From positions 62,001-126,000 of the forward strand of contig NZ_QRGP01000003.1 of NCBI RefSeq assembly GCF_003367235.1: a stretch of 64,000 bases of DNA. Reading direction: 5' to 3'. Below the pieces are notes generated by a model that saw only the letters and a list, made by a program, of their open reading frames with translations, did not search any database and had not been told where the DNA came from. The translations under genes and the position numbers were made by a program. This document shows positions 8,530 to 17,292 of this stretch, one piece after another. This DNA is from Sphingorhabdus pulchriflava (GTDB lineage Bacteria > Pseudomonadota > Alphaproteobacteria > Sphingomonadales > Sphingomonadaceae). Each line of letters starts with the position of its first letter. Position 1 is the stretch's first letter.

Positions 8530-9579
8530 ATGCAGATGCAAGAGTATGCCGATAGGACAATATTGTTCATCACCCGGAAGTGGCCGCCTGCCATGGGGGG
8601 AATGGAGACTTATTGTTGGGAGCTTGCACAGCGTCTTGGCCGGTTGGGCTTGTTGACCGTTATTGCATTGCCGGGGCGTAAGGGAGGTTCGGTCCCGACG
8701 ATGCCAGCGATGCTTTGGTTCGGGTTGTCCACATCTTTCCGGTTGCTTACTCGTAAACCTGCATCAGTTGCGCACATAGGCGATCTGGCGATCTGGCCGC
8801 TGGCTTGGATTGCTAAGCTGCGGGGGCCTAAAACCAAAATTGTGATTTCGCTACACGGATCCGATGTGAACTTCGCCAATGGCCAAGGCATCGCTTCTCG
8901 GATGTACAAGGCCTATATCCGACTGGGGGCACGTCTGCTGAAACGAACGAGGCTGGTCGCGAATTCGGAATGGATCGCCTCACTCGCGCGTGCTCACGGA
9001 TATTCAGACATAATAATAGTGCCGCTGGCGACCACGTTGAAAGCAGACAAAGCACCGGTCGATCACAATGGCGCGTTGTTGTTCGCCGGGCGGATTACCC
9101 CTAGCAAAGGGCTGGGCTTTATCGTCCGTCAAGTCCTTCCGTTACTCGATGGTTCGGTGCGCATTCGCGTTGCTGGCTCGATCTGGGATCAGCGAGAAGC
9201 CGAATTGCTCAAGCATCCGCAAGTCGAATATCTGGGCGTTCTTGGTTCCGACCAACTGGCAGCCGAGTATGCGCAAGCTATGTGCGTTTTGGTGCCCAGC
9301 CAGACATCCGAAGGTTTTGGTCTGGTTGCAGCAGAAGCAGCCGCTTGTGGCGGGGTAGTTATAGCGTCCGCGCATAGCGGGCTTGCCGAAGTAGTTGCGC
9401 CTGAATTGGGTTTTGTGGCCGATGCGTATGACGCGGCAGCTTGGGCGAAGCGGATTCAATTAATTGCAGGGTGGAAAGCGGATGAGCGAACCCGTTTCAC
9501 GTCAGCCGCAATGGCGTTTGCCCAACGGAAATATGATTGGGACCGCGTAGCCGCCGAAACTGTGGCAGCTTATCGCTGA
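8530..9579 (+). CDS. GT4 family glycosyltransferase (GT-B fold)
   Basis: About 349 residues with GT-B architecture. The N-terminal half begins TRKWPPAMGGMETYCWELAQ, the classical GT4 glycine loop, with SLHGSDV in the acceptor domain. The C-terminal half contains FAGRITPSKGLGFIV and PSQTSEGFGLVAAEAAACGG, the E-x7-E nucleotide-sugar site of retaining GT4 enzymes. It would add one sugar to a lipid-linked or other acceptor at the cytoplasmic membrane. A GTG at 8521 is in frame 9 bp upstream; ATG 8530 was chosen. The gene is divergent from the methyltransferase with almost no spacer and ends the low-GC region. Confidence 0.87.
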   Translation: MQMQEYADRTILFITRKWPPAMGGMETYCWELAQRLGRLGLLTVIALPGRKGGSVPTMPAMLWFGLSTSFRLLTRKPASVAHIGDLAIWPLAWIAKLRGPKTKIVISLHGSDVNFANGQGIASRMYKAYIRLGARLLKRTRLVANSEWIASLARAHGYSDIIIVPLATTLKADKAPVDHNGALLFAGRITPSKGLGFIVRQVLPLLDGSVRIRVAGSIWDQREAELLKHPQVEYLGVLGSDQLAAEYAQAMCVLVPSQTSEGFGLVAAEAAACGGVVIASAHSGLAEVVAPELGFVADAYDAAAWAKRIQLIAGWKADERTRFTSAAMAFAQRKYDWDRVAAETVAAYR

Positions 9580-9643
9580 AGCCCGATCGCTGGCTTTATC
9601 CAGCCTCTCTGCCAATATCATCAAGGTTTTTTACGCCCTCTGC

Positions 9644-9671
9644 TTGACCCCTGCGCAGCAAAGAACATAAT
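9644..9671 (+). promoter_or_regulatory. Candidate imuA promoter
   Basis: TTGACC (9644-9649) and CATAAT (9666-9671) are separated by 16 bp and match -35 and -10 consensus hexamers 5/6 each. The LexA box at 9663-9677 overlaps the -10, as expected for a repressed SOS promoter. Transcription would begin at roughly the proposed imuA start codon. Confidence 0.6.
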
Positions 9672-9677
9672 ATGAAC
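9663..9677 (+). promoter_or_regulatory. LexA (SOS) box of the imuA-imuB-dnaE2 operon
   Basis: GAAC at 9663-9666, seven bases, GAAC at 9674-9677: an exact match to the direct-repeat GAAC-N7-GAAC / GTTC-N7-GTTC LexA operator known for Alphaproteobacteria. It lies immediately upstream of imuA and overlaps the predicted -10, so LexA bound here would block the whole cassette until DNA damage. Confidence 0.85.
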
Positions 9678-9679
9678 AA

Positions 9680-10501
9680 ATGCGAGTCGGCGATTCTCCT
9701 CTTTGCGCCCCCAAGGGCAGCAATGGCTTGTTCCGAGTAGAGGTGCGGCAGGCACTTCATAGCCCGCAGCGGGGTTCACGCCGCTGGGCCTGCGGGGTGG
9801 CATCGCTCGATACCGCACTGGCGGGGGGTGTGGTTTATGGGCGGGTGCATGAGCTTTATGCCGCGCAAGACGAGGATGCAGCGGCGGTGGCAGGTTTTGC
9901 CCTCGCGCTGTTGGTGGCAATGGCTGACGGTGAGGGTCGCACCGCGCTCTGGCTGCGCTCGCGCCGTGCGGTGCGACAGGCGGGCGTGGTGCAGGCCAAT
10001 GGCTGGATGGACCTTGGCGGACGGCCCGAGGACTGCCTGTTTGCGATGATTGCTGATGCGAAAGAGCTGCTCAAGGCAGCGGTCGATGCTTTGCGCAGCG
10101 GGGCACTGGGCGCGGTCGTTGTTGAAATGCATGGGAACCTGTCCGAGCTGGACCTGACCGCGAGCCGCCGCCTTGCGCTTGCCGCTGAGAAATCGGGGAC
10201 GACGCTTTTCCTGCTGCGTAGCGGGGCGGAGCCGGTGCCGAGTGCGGCTGAGACGCGCTGGCAGGTGGCAGCGGCGCCCTCACGCGCGCTTCCCGCCAAC
10301 GCTCCCGGCGCGCCTGTTTTCGTTATCGAATTGTTGCGCCAGCGTTCGGGGCCATCGGGCCTCAGCTGGCAGTTGGAGTGGAACCGTGACCGACGCATCT
10401 TCACCGAAGCGGCATCTGGCGATCTGGTTTCCGTACCTCGCCGCGGATCGCCTGCGGCAGCAGGAGCCGGACCGGTGCGTTTCGGCCAGCGCGCCGCCTG
10501 A
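9680..10501 (+). CDS. imuA: ImuA, RecA-like SOS mutagenesis protein
   Basis: 273 residues of the ImuA (RecA/SulA-like) family, recognised from GVASLDTALAGGVVYGRVHELY and from position directly before imuB and dnaE2. The family has a degenerate RecA-type ATPase fold; the usual Walker A lysine pattern is not evident. With ImuB it recruits DnaE2 for damage-induced translesion synthesis. The start at ATG 9680 lies only 2 bp after the LexA box and near the predicted transcription start, so the mRNA would be leaderless or the true start is further in, for example near the VEVRQAL segment. The homology-like region begins after about residue 30, compatible with a later start. Confidence 0.85.
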   Translation: MRVGDSPLCAPKGSNGLFRVEVRQALHSPQRGSRRWACGVASLDTALAGGVVYGRVHELYAAQDEDAAAVAGFALALLVAMADGEGRTALWLRSRRAVRQAGVVQANGWMDLGGRPEDCLFAMIADAKELLKAAVDALRSGALGAVVVEMHGNLSELDLTASRRLALAAEKSGTTLFLLRSGAEPVPSAAETRWQVAAAPSRALPANAPGAPVFVIELLRQRSGPSGLSWQLEWNRDRRIFTEAASGDLVSVPRRGSPAAAGAGPVRFGQRAA

Positions 10502-11957
10502 CGCGGCACTGGTCTTTGTCGCCAAACAGAAAAATGCGCTGCGACTGGCAGCGGTGGATGCGGCTGGGCAAGCATTGGGGCTGGCCCCCGGAATGGCGCT
10601 TGCCGATGCGCGGGTGCGCGTCCCTGGCCTGATCGCGGTCGAGACCGACGCTGCGGCGGACCGGCATTGGCTCGATCTTCTCGCGCGTTCGTGCACGCGT
10701 TTCTCGCCGCATGTCGTGCCGCACCCGCCTGATGCCATCGCCATCGACATTAGCGGGTGCGAGCATTTGTGGGGCGGGGAGGCGGGGCTGGCCGAGGCAG
10801 TCGCCGAGCATGTCGAGCAGCGTGGGATGACGGCGCGCATTGCCTGTGCCGCCACGGCGGAGGCCGCGCTCGCACTCGCCCGTTATGCCCGGCTATCGGT
10901 GGTGGAAGAGACCAAGGCCATCCGTGCGCTGCCGGTCGCCGCACTGGGCCTTGATGACGAAGCGACGCTGGGGCTGGTGCGCGCGGGGCTGAAAAGCGTT
11001 GGGGCGGTGGCGGCGCGACCTAGGGCGGCGCTGGCGGCGCGTTTCGGGATCGAGGCAGTGCGTGCGCTCGAACGGCTGTTGGGGGAGGAACATCGCCCCG
11101 GCGCTCCGCTCCGCCATCAGGCCCCCTTGCGGTTCGAGCGCCGCTTTGCGGAGCCGGTCGCGCATGAACGGGCAGTGGTGGCGGCCTTTGGTGATTTGCT
11201 GGCGGAGGGTGCGCGCGTGCTGGAGGAGCGCGGGCTGGGTGGTCGCCGCTTCCGGCTGACGCTCGATCGCAGCGACGGTGCGAAGCGGCGGCTTACAATC
11301 GAAACCGGCGCGCCGACGCGCGATGCCGCGTTGGTGCTGCGGCTGTTTGATGAACGGATTGCGTCGCTGGCCGACCCGCTCGATCCGGGCTTTGGTTATG
11401 ACCGGCTGATGCTCCACATCCCGCTGGCGGAACCGCTTGCTGCCACCCAGCCTGCGCTGGACGGAGCGGAGAAGGTAGATGGTCGGCTAGCCGAGCTGGT
11501 CGACCGGCTGAGCACGCGACTTGGCCCGGGGGCTATTCGGCGACTGATACCAAACGACAGCCATATCCCCGAACAGGCGCAACTCGCACTGCCCGCTATC
11601 CAATGCCCCGCGCCCATGCGCTGGCCCACCCCGCGCGCGGGCGAGCCGCCGCTGCGTCCGCTCTTCCTCTTCGATCCGCCGCAGTTGGTCGAGGTGGTCG
11701 CCGAGGTTCCAGACGGCCCGCCGCACCGCTTCCGCTGGAAACGCAAATTGCACGAGGTGCGGCTTTATGAAGGGCCCGAGCGGATCGCTGGTGAATGGTG
11801 GAAGAAGAAGGGTGGTGAGCAGGCCGGACACGGTGGTCTGACCCGCGACTATTACCGCATCGAGGATGCGCGCGGCCGCCGTTACTGGCTATTCCGCCAC
11901 GGCCTGTATGAGGACAAGACGCAGCCCAAATGGTATATGCATGGGCTGTTTGCATGA
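10386..11957 (+). CDS. imuB: ImuB, catalytically inactive Y-family polymerase homologue
   Basis: About 523 residues. The GTG at 10386 is chosen because the family-like sequence starts immediately (RHLAIWFPYLAADRLR) and because it overlaps the 3' end of imuA as usual in this operon; the ATG at 10173 would read through imuA in another frame. The N-terminus lacks the DxD-type catalytic motif of Y polymerases, and the usual S-x-D-E motif is replaced by AIDISGCEHLWGG (about residues 118-130), as expected for ImuB, a hub protein that binds the beta clamp, ImuA and DnaE2. A little-finger-like region follows, then a C-terminal tail rich in basic and aromatic residues. Stop overlaps the dnaE2 start by 4 bp (ATGA). 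Confidence 0.88.
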   Translation: MTDASSPKRHLAIWFPYLAADRLRQQEPDRCVSASAPPDAALVFVAKQKNALRLAAVDAAGQALGLAPGMALADARVRVPGLIAVETDAAADRHWLDLLARSCTRFSPHVVPHPPDAIAIDISGCEHLWGGEAGLAEAVAEHVEQRGMTARIACAATAEAALALARYARLSVVEETKAIRALPVAALGLDDEATLGLVRAGLKSVGAVAARPRAALAARFGIEAVRALERLLGEEHRPGAPLRHQAPLRFERRFAEPVAHERAVVAAFGDLLAEGARVLEERGLGGRRFRLTLDRSDGAKRRLTIETGAPTRDAALVLRLFDERIASLADPLDPGFGYDRLMLHIPLAEPLAATQPALDGAEKVDGRLAELVDRLSTRLGPGAIRRLIPNDSHIPEQAQLALPAIQCPAPMRWPTPRAGEPPLRPLFLFDPPQLVEVVAEVPDGPPHRFRWKRKLHEVRLYEGPERIAGEWWKKKGGEQAGHGGLTRDYYRIEDARGRRYWLFRHGLYEDKTQPKWYMHGLFA

Positions 11958-14900
11958 GCGTGGATTTCGCCGAACTGGTCGCTGCGAGCAATTACAGCTT
12001 CCTGCGCGGGGCCTCGCATCCGGCGGACATGGTGTGGCGCGCGGCGCTGCTGGGGATGAACGGTATCGGCATTGCCGATCGCAACAGCGTTGCCGGCGTC
12101 GTCCGCGCACATGTCGCTTGGCGTGAGGTGCGCGCACAGATGCCCGATTTCCGGCTGGTGGTGGGGGCGCGACTGGTCTTTGCCGATGATACACCGGATA
12201 TCGTCGCTTACCCAATGACCCGTCATGGTTGGGGGCGGCTGACCCGACTGCTCACGCTCGGCAACCGGCGCGCGGTGAAGGGGGATTGCACTTTATATTT
12301 TGAAGATCTGTTGGAATATGCAGATGAGATTGCATTTATCGCCCTTCCTCTTTGTGTCTCTGCGCCTTTGCGTGAATTCGATAAAAATTCTCACGCAAAG
12401 GCGCAAAGGCGCGAAGAAGAATGCCTGCGGCAGTTGAAGACGAGAGCACCCCATGTCTGGCTTGGTGCCACCATGCCGCGGGCTGGGGCCGATGCACGCA
12501 AGCTGGCCGAGCTGGCAGATTTGGGCAGGGAAACGGGCATCCCCCTGATCGCCACCAACGACGTGCTTTACGCAACGCCGGACAGCCGCGCACTCCACGA
12601 TATCGTCACCTGCATCCGTGAGAGCACAACCATCCAAAGCGCAGGCAGACGGCTCCTCGCCAATGCCGAGCGACACCTGAAACCGCCCGAGGAAATGGCG
12701 CGCTTGTTCCGCAAATATCCGGGGGCCATCGCTGCAACGCAGGATTTGCTGTCGCGCATCACCTTCACCCTCGACGACCTCAAATATGAATATCCGCACG
12801 AGCCGGTCCCGCCCCGATGGGAACCGCAGGACTGGCTAGAGCATATGGTGATGGAGGCCGCAGAGCAGCGTTTCCCCGAAGGCCTGCCCGCCCTCTGGCG
12901 TAAGACCATCGAAGACGAATTCCGCCTGATCCGCGCCAAGGGCTATGCCTATTATTTCCTCACCGTGCACGATGTGGTGCGCCATGCGCGCAGCCTTGAT
13001 CCACCGATCCTCTGTCAGGGGCGGGGGAGCGCGGCCAATTCGGTGGTCTGCTACCTGCTCGGCATCACGCCGGTCGATCCGGTCGCGAACAAGCTGCTCT
13101 TCACGCGCTTCCTTTCCGAAGAACGCAACGAGCCGCCCGATATCGATGTCGATTTCGAACATGAGCGGCGCGAGGAGGTGATGCAATATATCTATAATCG
13201 CTATGGTCGCGAACGTGCGGGGATTGCCGCAACGGTGATCCACTACCGCCCGCGTAGCACTATCCGCGAGGTGGGTAAGGCGCTGGGGCTGACCGAGGAT
13301 GTGACGGCGCGGCTCGCGAGCACCATCTGGGGCAGTTGGGGTGGCGATGTGCCCGAGGCGCGGGTGACCGAAGCGGGGTTCGATCCGACCAATCCCGAAA
13401 TCGCACGCCTCAAAAATCTGGTCGACCAGTTGCTCGAATTCCCCCGGCATCTGTCACAGCATGTCGGCGGTTTCGTGTTGACCGAGGGACGGCTGGACGA
13501 ACTGGTGCCGATCCACAACGCCGCGATGCCCGATCGCACCTTCATCGAATGGGACAAGGACGATATTGACGCTCTAGGGCTGATGAAGGTCGATGTGTTG
13601 GCGCTGGGGATGCTGACCTGCATCCGGAAAAGCTTTGATTTGCTGAGTGCCAACAGTCTTGGCGATTATAATCTGGCGACCATCCCTACCGAATGCCCTG
13701 AAGTCTACGCCATGCTGCAAAAGGGCGACAGCATCGGGACATTCCAGGTCGAAAGCCGCGCGCAGATCAACATGCTGCCGCGGATGAAGCCCAAATGCCT
13801 GTACGACCTTGTCATTCAGGTGGCGATTGTGCGGCCGGGGCCGATCCAGGGCGGGATGGTGCATCCTTATCTGCGCCGCCGTAACAAGGAGGAGGCAGTT
13901 GAATATCCCTCCCCCGCGCCGCCGCACGATCCGGACGAGCTGCGCGACGTGCTTGAAAAGACATTGGGCGTGCCGCTGTTTCAGGAGCAGGCGATGAAGC
14001 TTGCCATTGTCGCCGCCAATTTCACCCCGGCGCAGGCTGATGGTTTGCGGCGCGCAATGGCGACCTTCCGCAATGTCGGCACGATGCACCGCTATGAGGA
14101 GATGCTGGTCGAGGGCATGGTCGCGCGCGGCTACACCCGCGACTTTGCCGAGCGCTGTTTCGGCCAGATCAAGGGCTTTGGCGAATATGGCTTCCCCGAA
14201 AGCCATGCGCAGGCCTTTGGCTGGCTGGCCTATGTGTCGAGCTGGCTCAAATGCCACCACCCTGCGGTGTTCACCTGCGCGCTTTTGAACTCGCAGCCCA
14301 TGGGCTTTTACGCCCCGGCGCAACTGGTGCGTGATGCGCAGGAACATGGTGTCGAGGTGCGCCCGGTCGATGTGAATGTGAGTGGATGGGATAATGGGGT
14401 TGAGATGGCAGGAGGGGAACGGCTGGCCCTGCGCCTCGGTTTCCGCCAGATCGACGGCTTCCGTCAGGCTTGGGGAGAGGCGATCGAGGCTGCACGCACA
14501 TCCGGGCCATTTGCTTCGATCGAGGATCTGGCCCGCCGCGCCGCGCTCCCCCCTGCCGCTTTGCGCAAGCTGGCCGATGCCGATGCCTTTGGGTCATTGG
14601 GTAAGGGTCGGCGCGATGCGCTGTGGGAGGCGCGGCGGACCCCGACTGACCAACTGCCGCTCTTCGCCTTTGCCGATGCCGCGGAGCTGGGTGCGGAGCC
14701 TGATGCGCAGCTGCCTGCCATGCCGCTATCGGAGGAGGTGGTCGCCGATTACCAGATGCTGCGGCTGTCGCTGAAGGCGCATCCGATGCAGTTCCTGCGC
14801 GATCGCTTCTCGCGCGAAGGCGTGCTGAGCTGCGCCGATACCAATGTCGCGCCCGATGGCCGAAAGGTGGCCTGCGCAGGCATCATCCTCATCCGTCAGC

Positions 14901-15268
14901 GGCCGGGTAAGGGCAATGCCGTCTTCATCACGATCGAGGACGAGACCGGCGTGGTCAACGCGCTGCTCTGGGCACGCGACATGGAGAAACAGCGGCGTGC
15001 GGTGATGGCATCGCGGCTGATGCGGATCGAAGGCGTCATCCAGCGTAGCAAGGAAAATGTCGTCCACCTGATGGCCGGCCGCATCATCGACTGTACCGAC
15101 CGGCTTGACCATCTCTCCGAAAGCCACCGCGCCGATCCGCAATTGGCGCGCGCCGACGAGGTCGCCCGCCCGCAAGCGCCGCGCGCATCATCCCCCCGCG
15201 CACCGGGGCGCAGCGCCGGGCATCCGCGTAATGTGCGGATATTGCCCAAGTCGCGCGATTTTCACTGA
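11954..15268 (+). CDS. dnaE2: DnaE2, error-prone DNA polymerase III alpha-like subunit
   Basis: About 1104 residues. N-terminal PHP domain begins SVDFAELVAASNYSFLRGAS, followed by the C-family polymerase palm with CQGRGSAANS and PDIDVDFEHERREEV (the catalytic DIDVDF aspartates), then helix-hairpin-helix and a C-terminal OB fold (AGIILIRQRPGKGNAVFITI). This is the standard ImuC/DnaE2 layout. The ATG overlaps the imuB stop. It performs translesion synthesis in the SOS response with ImuA/ImuB. Oddly, residues about 131-156 are encoded by a long palindromic repeat (12346-12420) inserted in frame within the PHP region, producing the low-complexity segment SHAKAQRREEE. The frame is intact, so the gene is probably functional. 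Confidence 0.93.
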   Translation: MSVDFAELVAASNYSFLRGASHPADMVWRAALLGMNGIGIADRNSVAGVVRAHVAWREVRAQMPDFRLVVGARLVFADDTPDIVAYPMTRHGWGRLTRLLTLGNRRAVKGDCTLYFEDLLEYADEIAFIALPLCVSAPLREFDKNSHAKAQRREEECLRQLKTRAPHVWLGATMPRAGADARKLAELADLGRETGIPLIATNDVLYATPDSRALHDIVTCIRESTTIQSAGRRLLANAERHLKPPEEMARLFRKYPGAIAATQDLLSRITFTLDDLKYEYPHEPVPPRWEPQDWLEHMVMEAAEQRFPEGLPALWRKTIEDEFRLIRAKGYAYYFLTVHDVVRHARSLDPPILCQGRGSAANSVVCYLLGITPVDPVANKLLFTRFLSEERNEPPDIDVDFEHERREEVMQYIYNRYGRERAGIAATVIHYRPRSTIREVGKALGLTEDVTARLASTIWGSWGGDVPEARVTEAGFDPTNPEIARLKNLVDQLLEFPRHLSQHVGGFVLTEGRLDELVPIHNAAMPDRTFIEWDKDDIDALGLMKVDVLALGMLTCIRKSFDLLSANSLGDYNLATIPTECPEVYAMLQKGDSIGTFQVESRAQINMLPRMKPKCLYDLVIQVAIVRPGPIQGGMVHPYLRRRNKEEAVEYPSPAPPHDPDELRDVLEKTLGVPLFQEQAMKLAIVAANFTPAQADGLRRAMATFRNVGTMHRYEEMLVEGMVARGYTRDFAERCFGQIKGFGEYGFPESHAQAFGWLAYVSSWLKCHHPAVFTCALLNSQPMGFYAPAQLVRDAQEHGVEVRPVDVNVSGWDNGVEMAGGERLALRLGFRQIDGFRQAWGEAIEAARTSGPFASIEDLARRAALPPAALRKLADADAFGSLGKGRRDALWEARRTPTDQLPLFAFADAAELGAEPDAQLPAMPLSEEVVADYQMLRLSLKAHPMQFLRDRFSREGVLSCADTNVAPDGRKVACAGIILIRQRPGKGNAVFITIEDETGVVNALLWARDMEKQRRAVMASRLMRIEGVIQRSKENVVHLMAGRIIDCTDRLDHLSESHRADPQLARADEVARPQAPRASSPRAPGRSAGHPRNVRILPKSRDFH
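12346..12420. repeat. REP-like palindromic element in frame inside dnaE2
   Basis: A perfect 15-bp inverted repeat (TGCGCCTTTGCGTGA at 12361-12375; its complement at 12391-12405) with a 15-nt loop, and imperfect pairing extending outward to give a hairpin of about 30 bp per arm. The motif of repeated GCGCCTTTGCG is reminiscent of dispersed palindromic repeats usually found between genes. Here it is translated as part of the PHP domain, adding about 25 residues without breaking the frame. No second copy was noticed in this window. Confidence 0.75.
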
Positions 15269-15280
15269 GGGCGCATGCCC

Positions 15281-16972
15281 TCAGCCCATTTGTGCAGCGA
15301 ATGTATCCCGCAATTCGCGACGCAGAAACTTCCCGCTCGCATTGCGGGGCAGCGGCTCGTCGACAAACCAGACAAAGCGAGGGAGCTTGTGCTTGGCTAT
15401 ATGTTTGGCCATTTCCTCACGCAGGGAATCGGCGTCAAGCATTTCTCCCGATTTCAGGAATATGGCCGCGGCCACTTCTTCACCCATGCGATCATCGGGA
15501 ACGCCGAAAACGCTGCACTCAGCGACAGCCGGATGACGATAGATGGCCGCCTCAACCTCGACGCAATAAACATTCTCGCCGCCGCGCAGCACCATGTCTT
15601 TCTTGCGGTCGACAATATAGATGAAGCCGTCCTCGTCCATCCGCGCGATGTCGCCGGTGTGCAACCAACCATCGGTGATCGATTCGGCAGTCGCATCGGG
15701 GCGGTTGATATAACCCTTGATCACGGCGGCACCGCGCACCCACAATTCGCCCGTCTGGCCGAGCGGTACTTCATTGCCGTCATCGTCGACGCATTTGGCT
15801 TCATAGACAGGCATCGCAGGACCCGCGCTGTCGGGGCGATCAACATAGAAATCGCCACCCAGCGAGGTGATGATCCCGCAGGTTTCGGTCATGCCATAGC
15901 CGGTGGTCGGTCGCGCAGTTTCGACTGCTTCGTCAATTTTCAATACCTGGTCTGGCGGAACCTGCGCCCCACCGCCCGACAGGGCCAGCAGGCTGGAAGT
16001 GTCGGTATTGGGGAAATCGGGATGGGTTATCAGCTCGCGCGCCATGATCGGTACGCCGCTCATCCCGGTCACCCGTTCGCGTTCGATGATCTTCAACGCG
16101 TCGCCCGCATCCCAGCGGTACATCAACACCATCGCGCCACCGGCGGCGGTGACACCATAGGCCGCGCAATTGTTTGCCGTGACGTGGAAGAGCGGGGTCG
16201 TCACCAAAGTCACCGGGACGGGCGGGGTTGCCGGAGGTGCGACGCCGGTCGCCCGTTCAACCGCGAGCGCGGATGAGGCGGCGGCGTAGAGCATGTTGAA
16301 CAGGTTCGCGACACAGCCTCGGTGCGTCAGTTGTGCGCCTTTCGGAAAACCGGTGGTGCCCGAGGTATAGAAAATGCAGGCATCCGATTCGGAGTCGACC
16401 GTGACTGCGGGCATTTCGCCACCATGTGCGATCACTTCGGACCAGGGCGTGATATCCGGTTCCGTCTTATCGAGCCGCACGCCGACCAGTTTCACGCTTC
16501 CGGCGAGTTCCGGCTTTTCGCGAAAGCGCGTCAGTCGTTCGGCATCCAGGAACAGGATCTTGGGTTCTGAATCCTTGAGTGCAAAGGCCATTTCCTCGGT
16601 CGTCCACCAGGCGTTCATGCCGACGGCGGTGACGCCGCTTGCGACGCAAGCCCAGTAAATCAGCATCCATTCGGGATAGTTGCGCATCGCGATCGCCACG
16701 CGATCACCCGGCTGCACCCCCTGTTCGGCCATCCACGCCGCCACGGCATTCACCTGCGCGTGCGCCTCGGCATAGGTCATCCGCTCATCTTGGTAGATGA
16801 GGTAGGGGCGTTCGGCGAACACCACCGTCGACAGCCATACCTCGCGGACGCTAGGCGGAGCATTTTTGTAAGTGCGGATGCGGTTGCCTAGAATATCGGC
16901 TTCGACGATTTCAAACGGGCCACCGGGGCCCGTCAACTCATCGCGCACCTGGCGCAGCTCGGAATAATACAT
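15281..16972 (-). CDS. AMP-forming acyl-CoA synthetase (fatty-acid CoA ligase-like)
   Basis: 563 residues of the ANL superfamily. The AMP-binding loop IFYTSGTTGFPKG lies near residues 200-212; later come TTGYGMTETCG, LHTGDIARMDEDGFIYIVDRKKDM and the C-terminal Lys region NASGKFLRREL. It adenylates a carboxylic acid and forms the CoA thioester. ATG 16972 is chosen because GAGGAGAGGC directly precedes it; a frame extension to 17086 has no support. It is separated by about 80 bp from the upstream SDHAF4-like gene on the same strand and by 12 bp from the convergent dnaE2 end. The substrate chain type is not evident. Confidence 0.88.
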   Translation of the reverse strand: MYYSELRQVRDELTGPGGPFEIVEADILGNRIRTYKNAPPSVREVWLSTVVFAERPYLIYQDERMTYAEAHAQVNAVAAWMAEQGVQPGDRVAIAMRNYPEWMLIYWACVASGVTAVGMNAWWTTEEMAFALKDSEPKILFLDAERLTRFREKPELAGSVKLVGVRLDKTEPDITPWSEVIAHGGEMPAVTVDSESDACIFYTSGTTGFPKGAQLTHRGCVANLFNMLYAAASSALAVERATGVAPPATPPVPVTLVTTPLFHVTANNCAAYGVTAAGGAMVLMYRWDAGDALKIIERERVTGMSGVPIMARELITHPDFPNTDTSSLLALSGGGAQVPPDQVLKIDEAVETARPTTGYGMTETCGIITSLGGDFYVDRPDSAGPAMPVYEAKCVDDDGNEVPLGQTGELWVRGAAVIKGYINRPDATAESITDGWLHTGDIARMDEDGFIYIVDRKKDMVLRGGENVYCVEVEAAIYRHPAVAECSVFGVPDDRMGEEVAAAIFLKSGEMLDADSLREEMAKHIAKHKLPRFVWFVDEPLPRNASGKFLRRELRDTFAAQMG

Positions 16973-17052
16973 GCCTCTCCTCACATTCTTCTCAAGGGAG
17001 GGCATAAAGGCGAACGCGCCGAGCGCAAGCCCCGATTTAATCAGGTGATTAA

Positions 17053-17217
17053 TCAGAAGTCGACGGCGATGCCTTTCAACTCCCAATCGCCATAGCGCAC
17101 CGGGTCAGGGCGATCCTCGTCGGGGAGCGGCTTGTGCTCCACCGCTTTGGGTTCGGGCACAGGCGGGCTTTTCGACAGATAGGCTGGTGGTTTCACATGC
17201 GGCGGGCGCTTGCCCAT
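17053..17217 (-). CDS. DUF1674 / SDHAF4-type succinate dehydrogenase assembly factor
   Basis: 54-residue protein, basic and proline-rich at the N-terminus and ending with the family signature [17 protein letters not shown]. This C-terminal P-x-R-Y-G-D-W-E-x-K-G-...-D-F motif defines DUF1674, the bacterial relatives of mitochondrial SDHAF4, which helps the flavinylated SdhA subunit assemble with SdhB. The length agrees with bacterial members. The ATG at 17217 has AGGAG about 6 bp upstream; the much longer open frame to 17856 runs antisense to htpX and is not real. It is divergent from htpX, with 75 bp between the starts. Confidence 0.85.
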   Translation of the reverse strand: MGKRPPHVKPPAYLSKSPPVPEPKAVEHKPLPDEDRPDPVRYGDWELKGIAVDF

Positions 17218-17292
17218 GGGGAGGCTCCTGAAGACATTCTTGAAAGCAGAACAACGTCCCCCCACATTGGGCCTCATACGGAGGATATCAAG

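Noticed and set aside
15275-16276. A 333-codon plus-strand open frame opposite the acyl-CoA synthetase
   Set aside because: The AMP-binding signature is on the minus strand with a good ribosome-binding site; the plus frame has only composition-driven openness.
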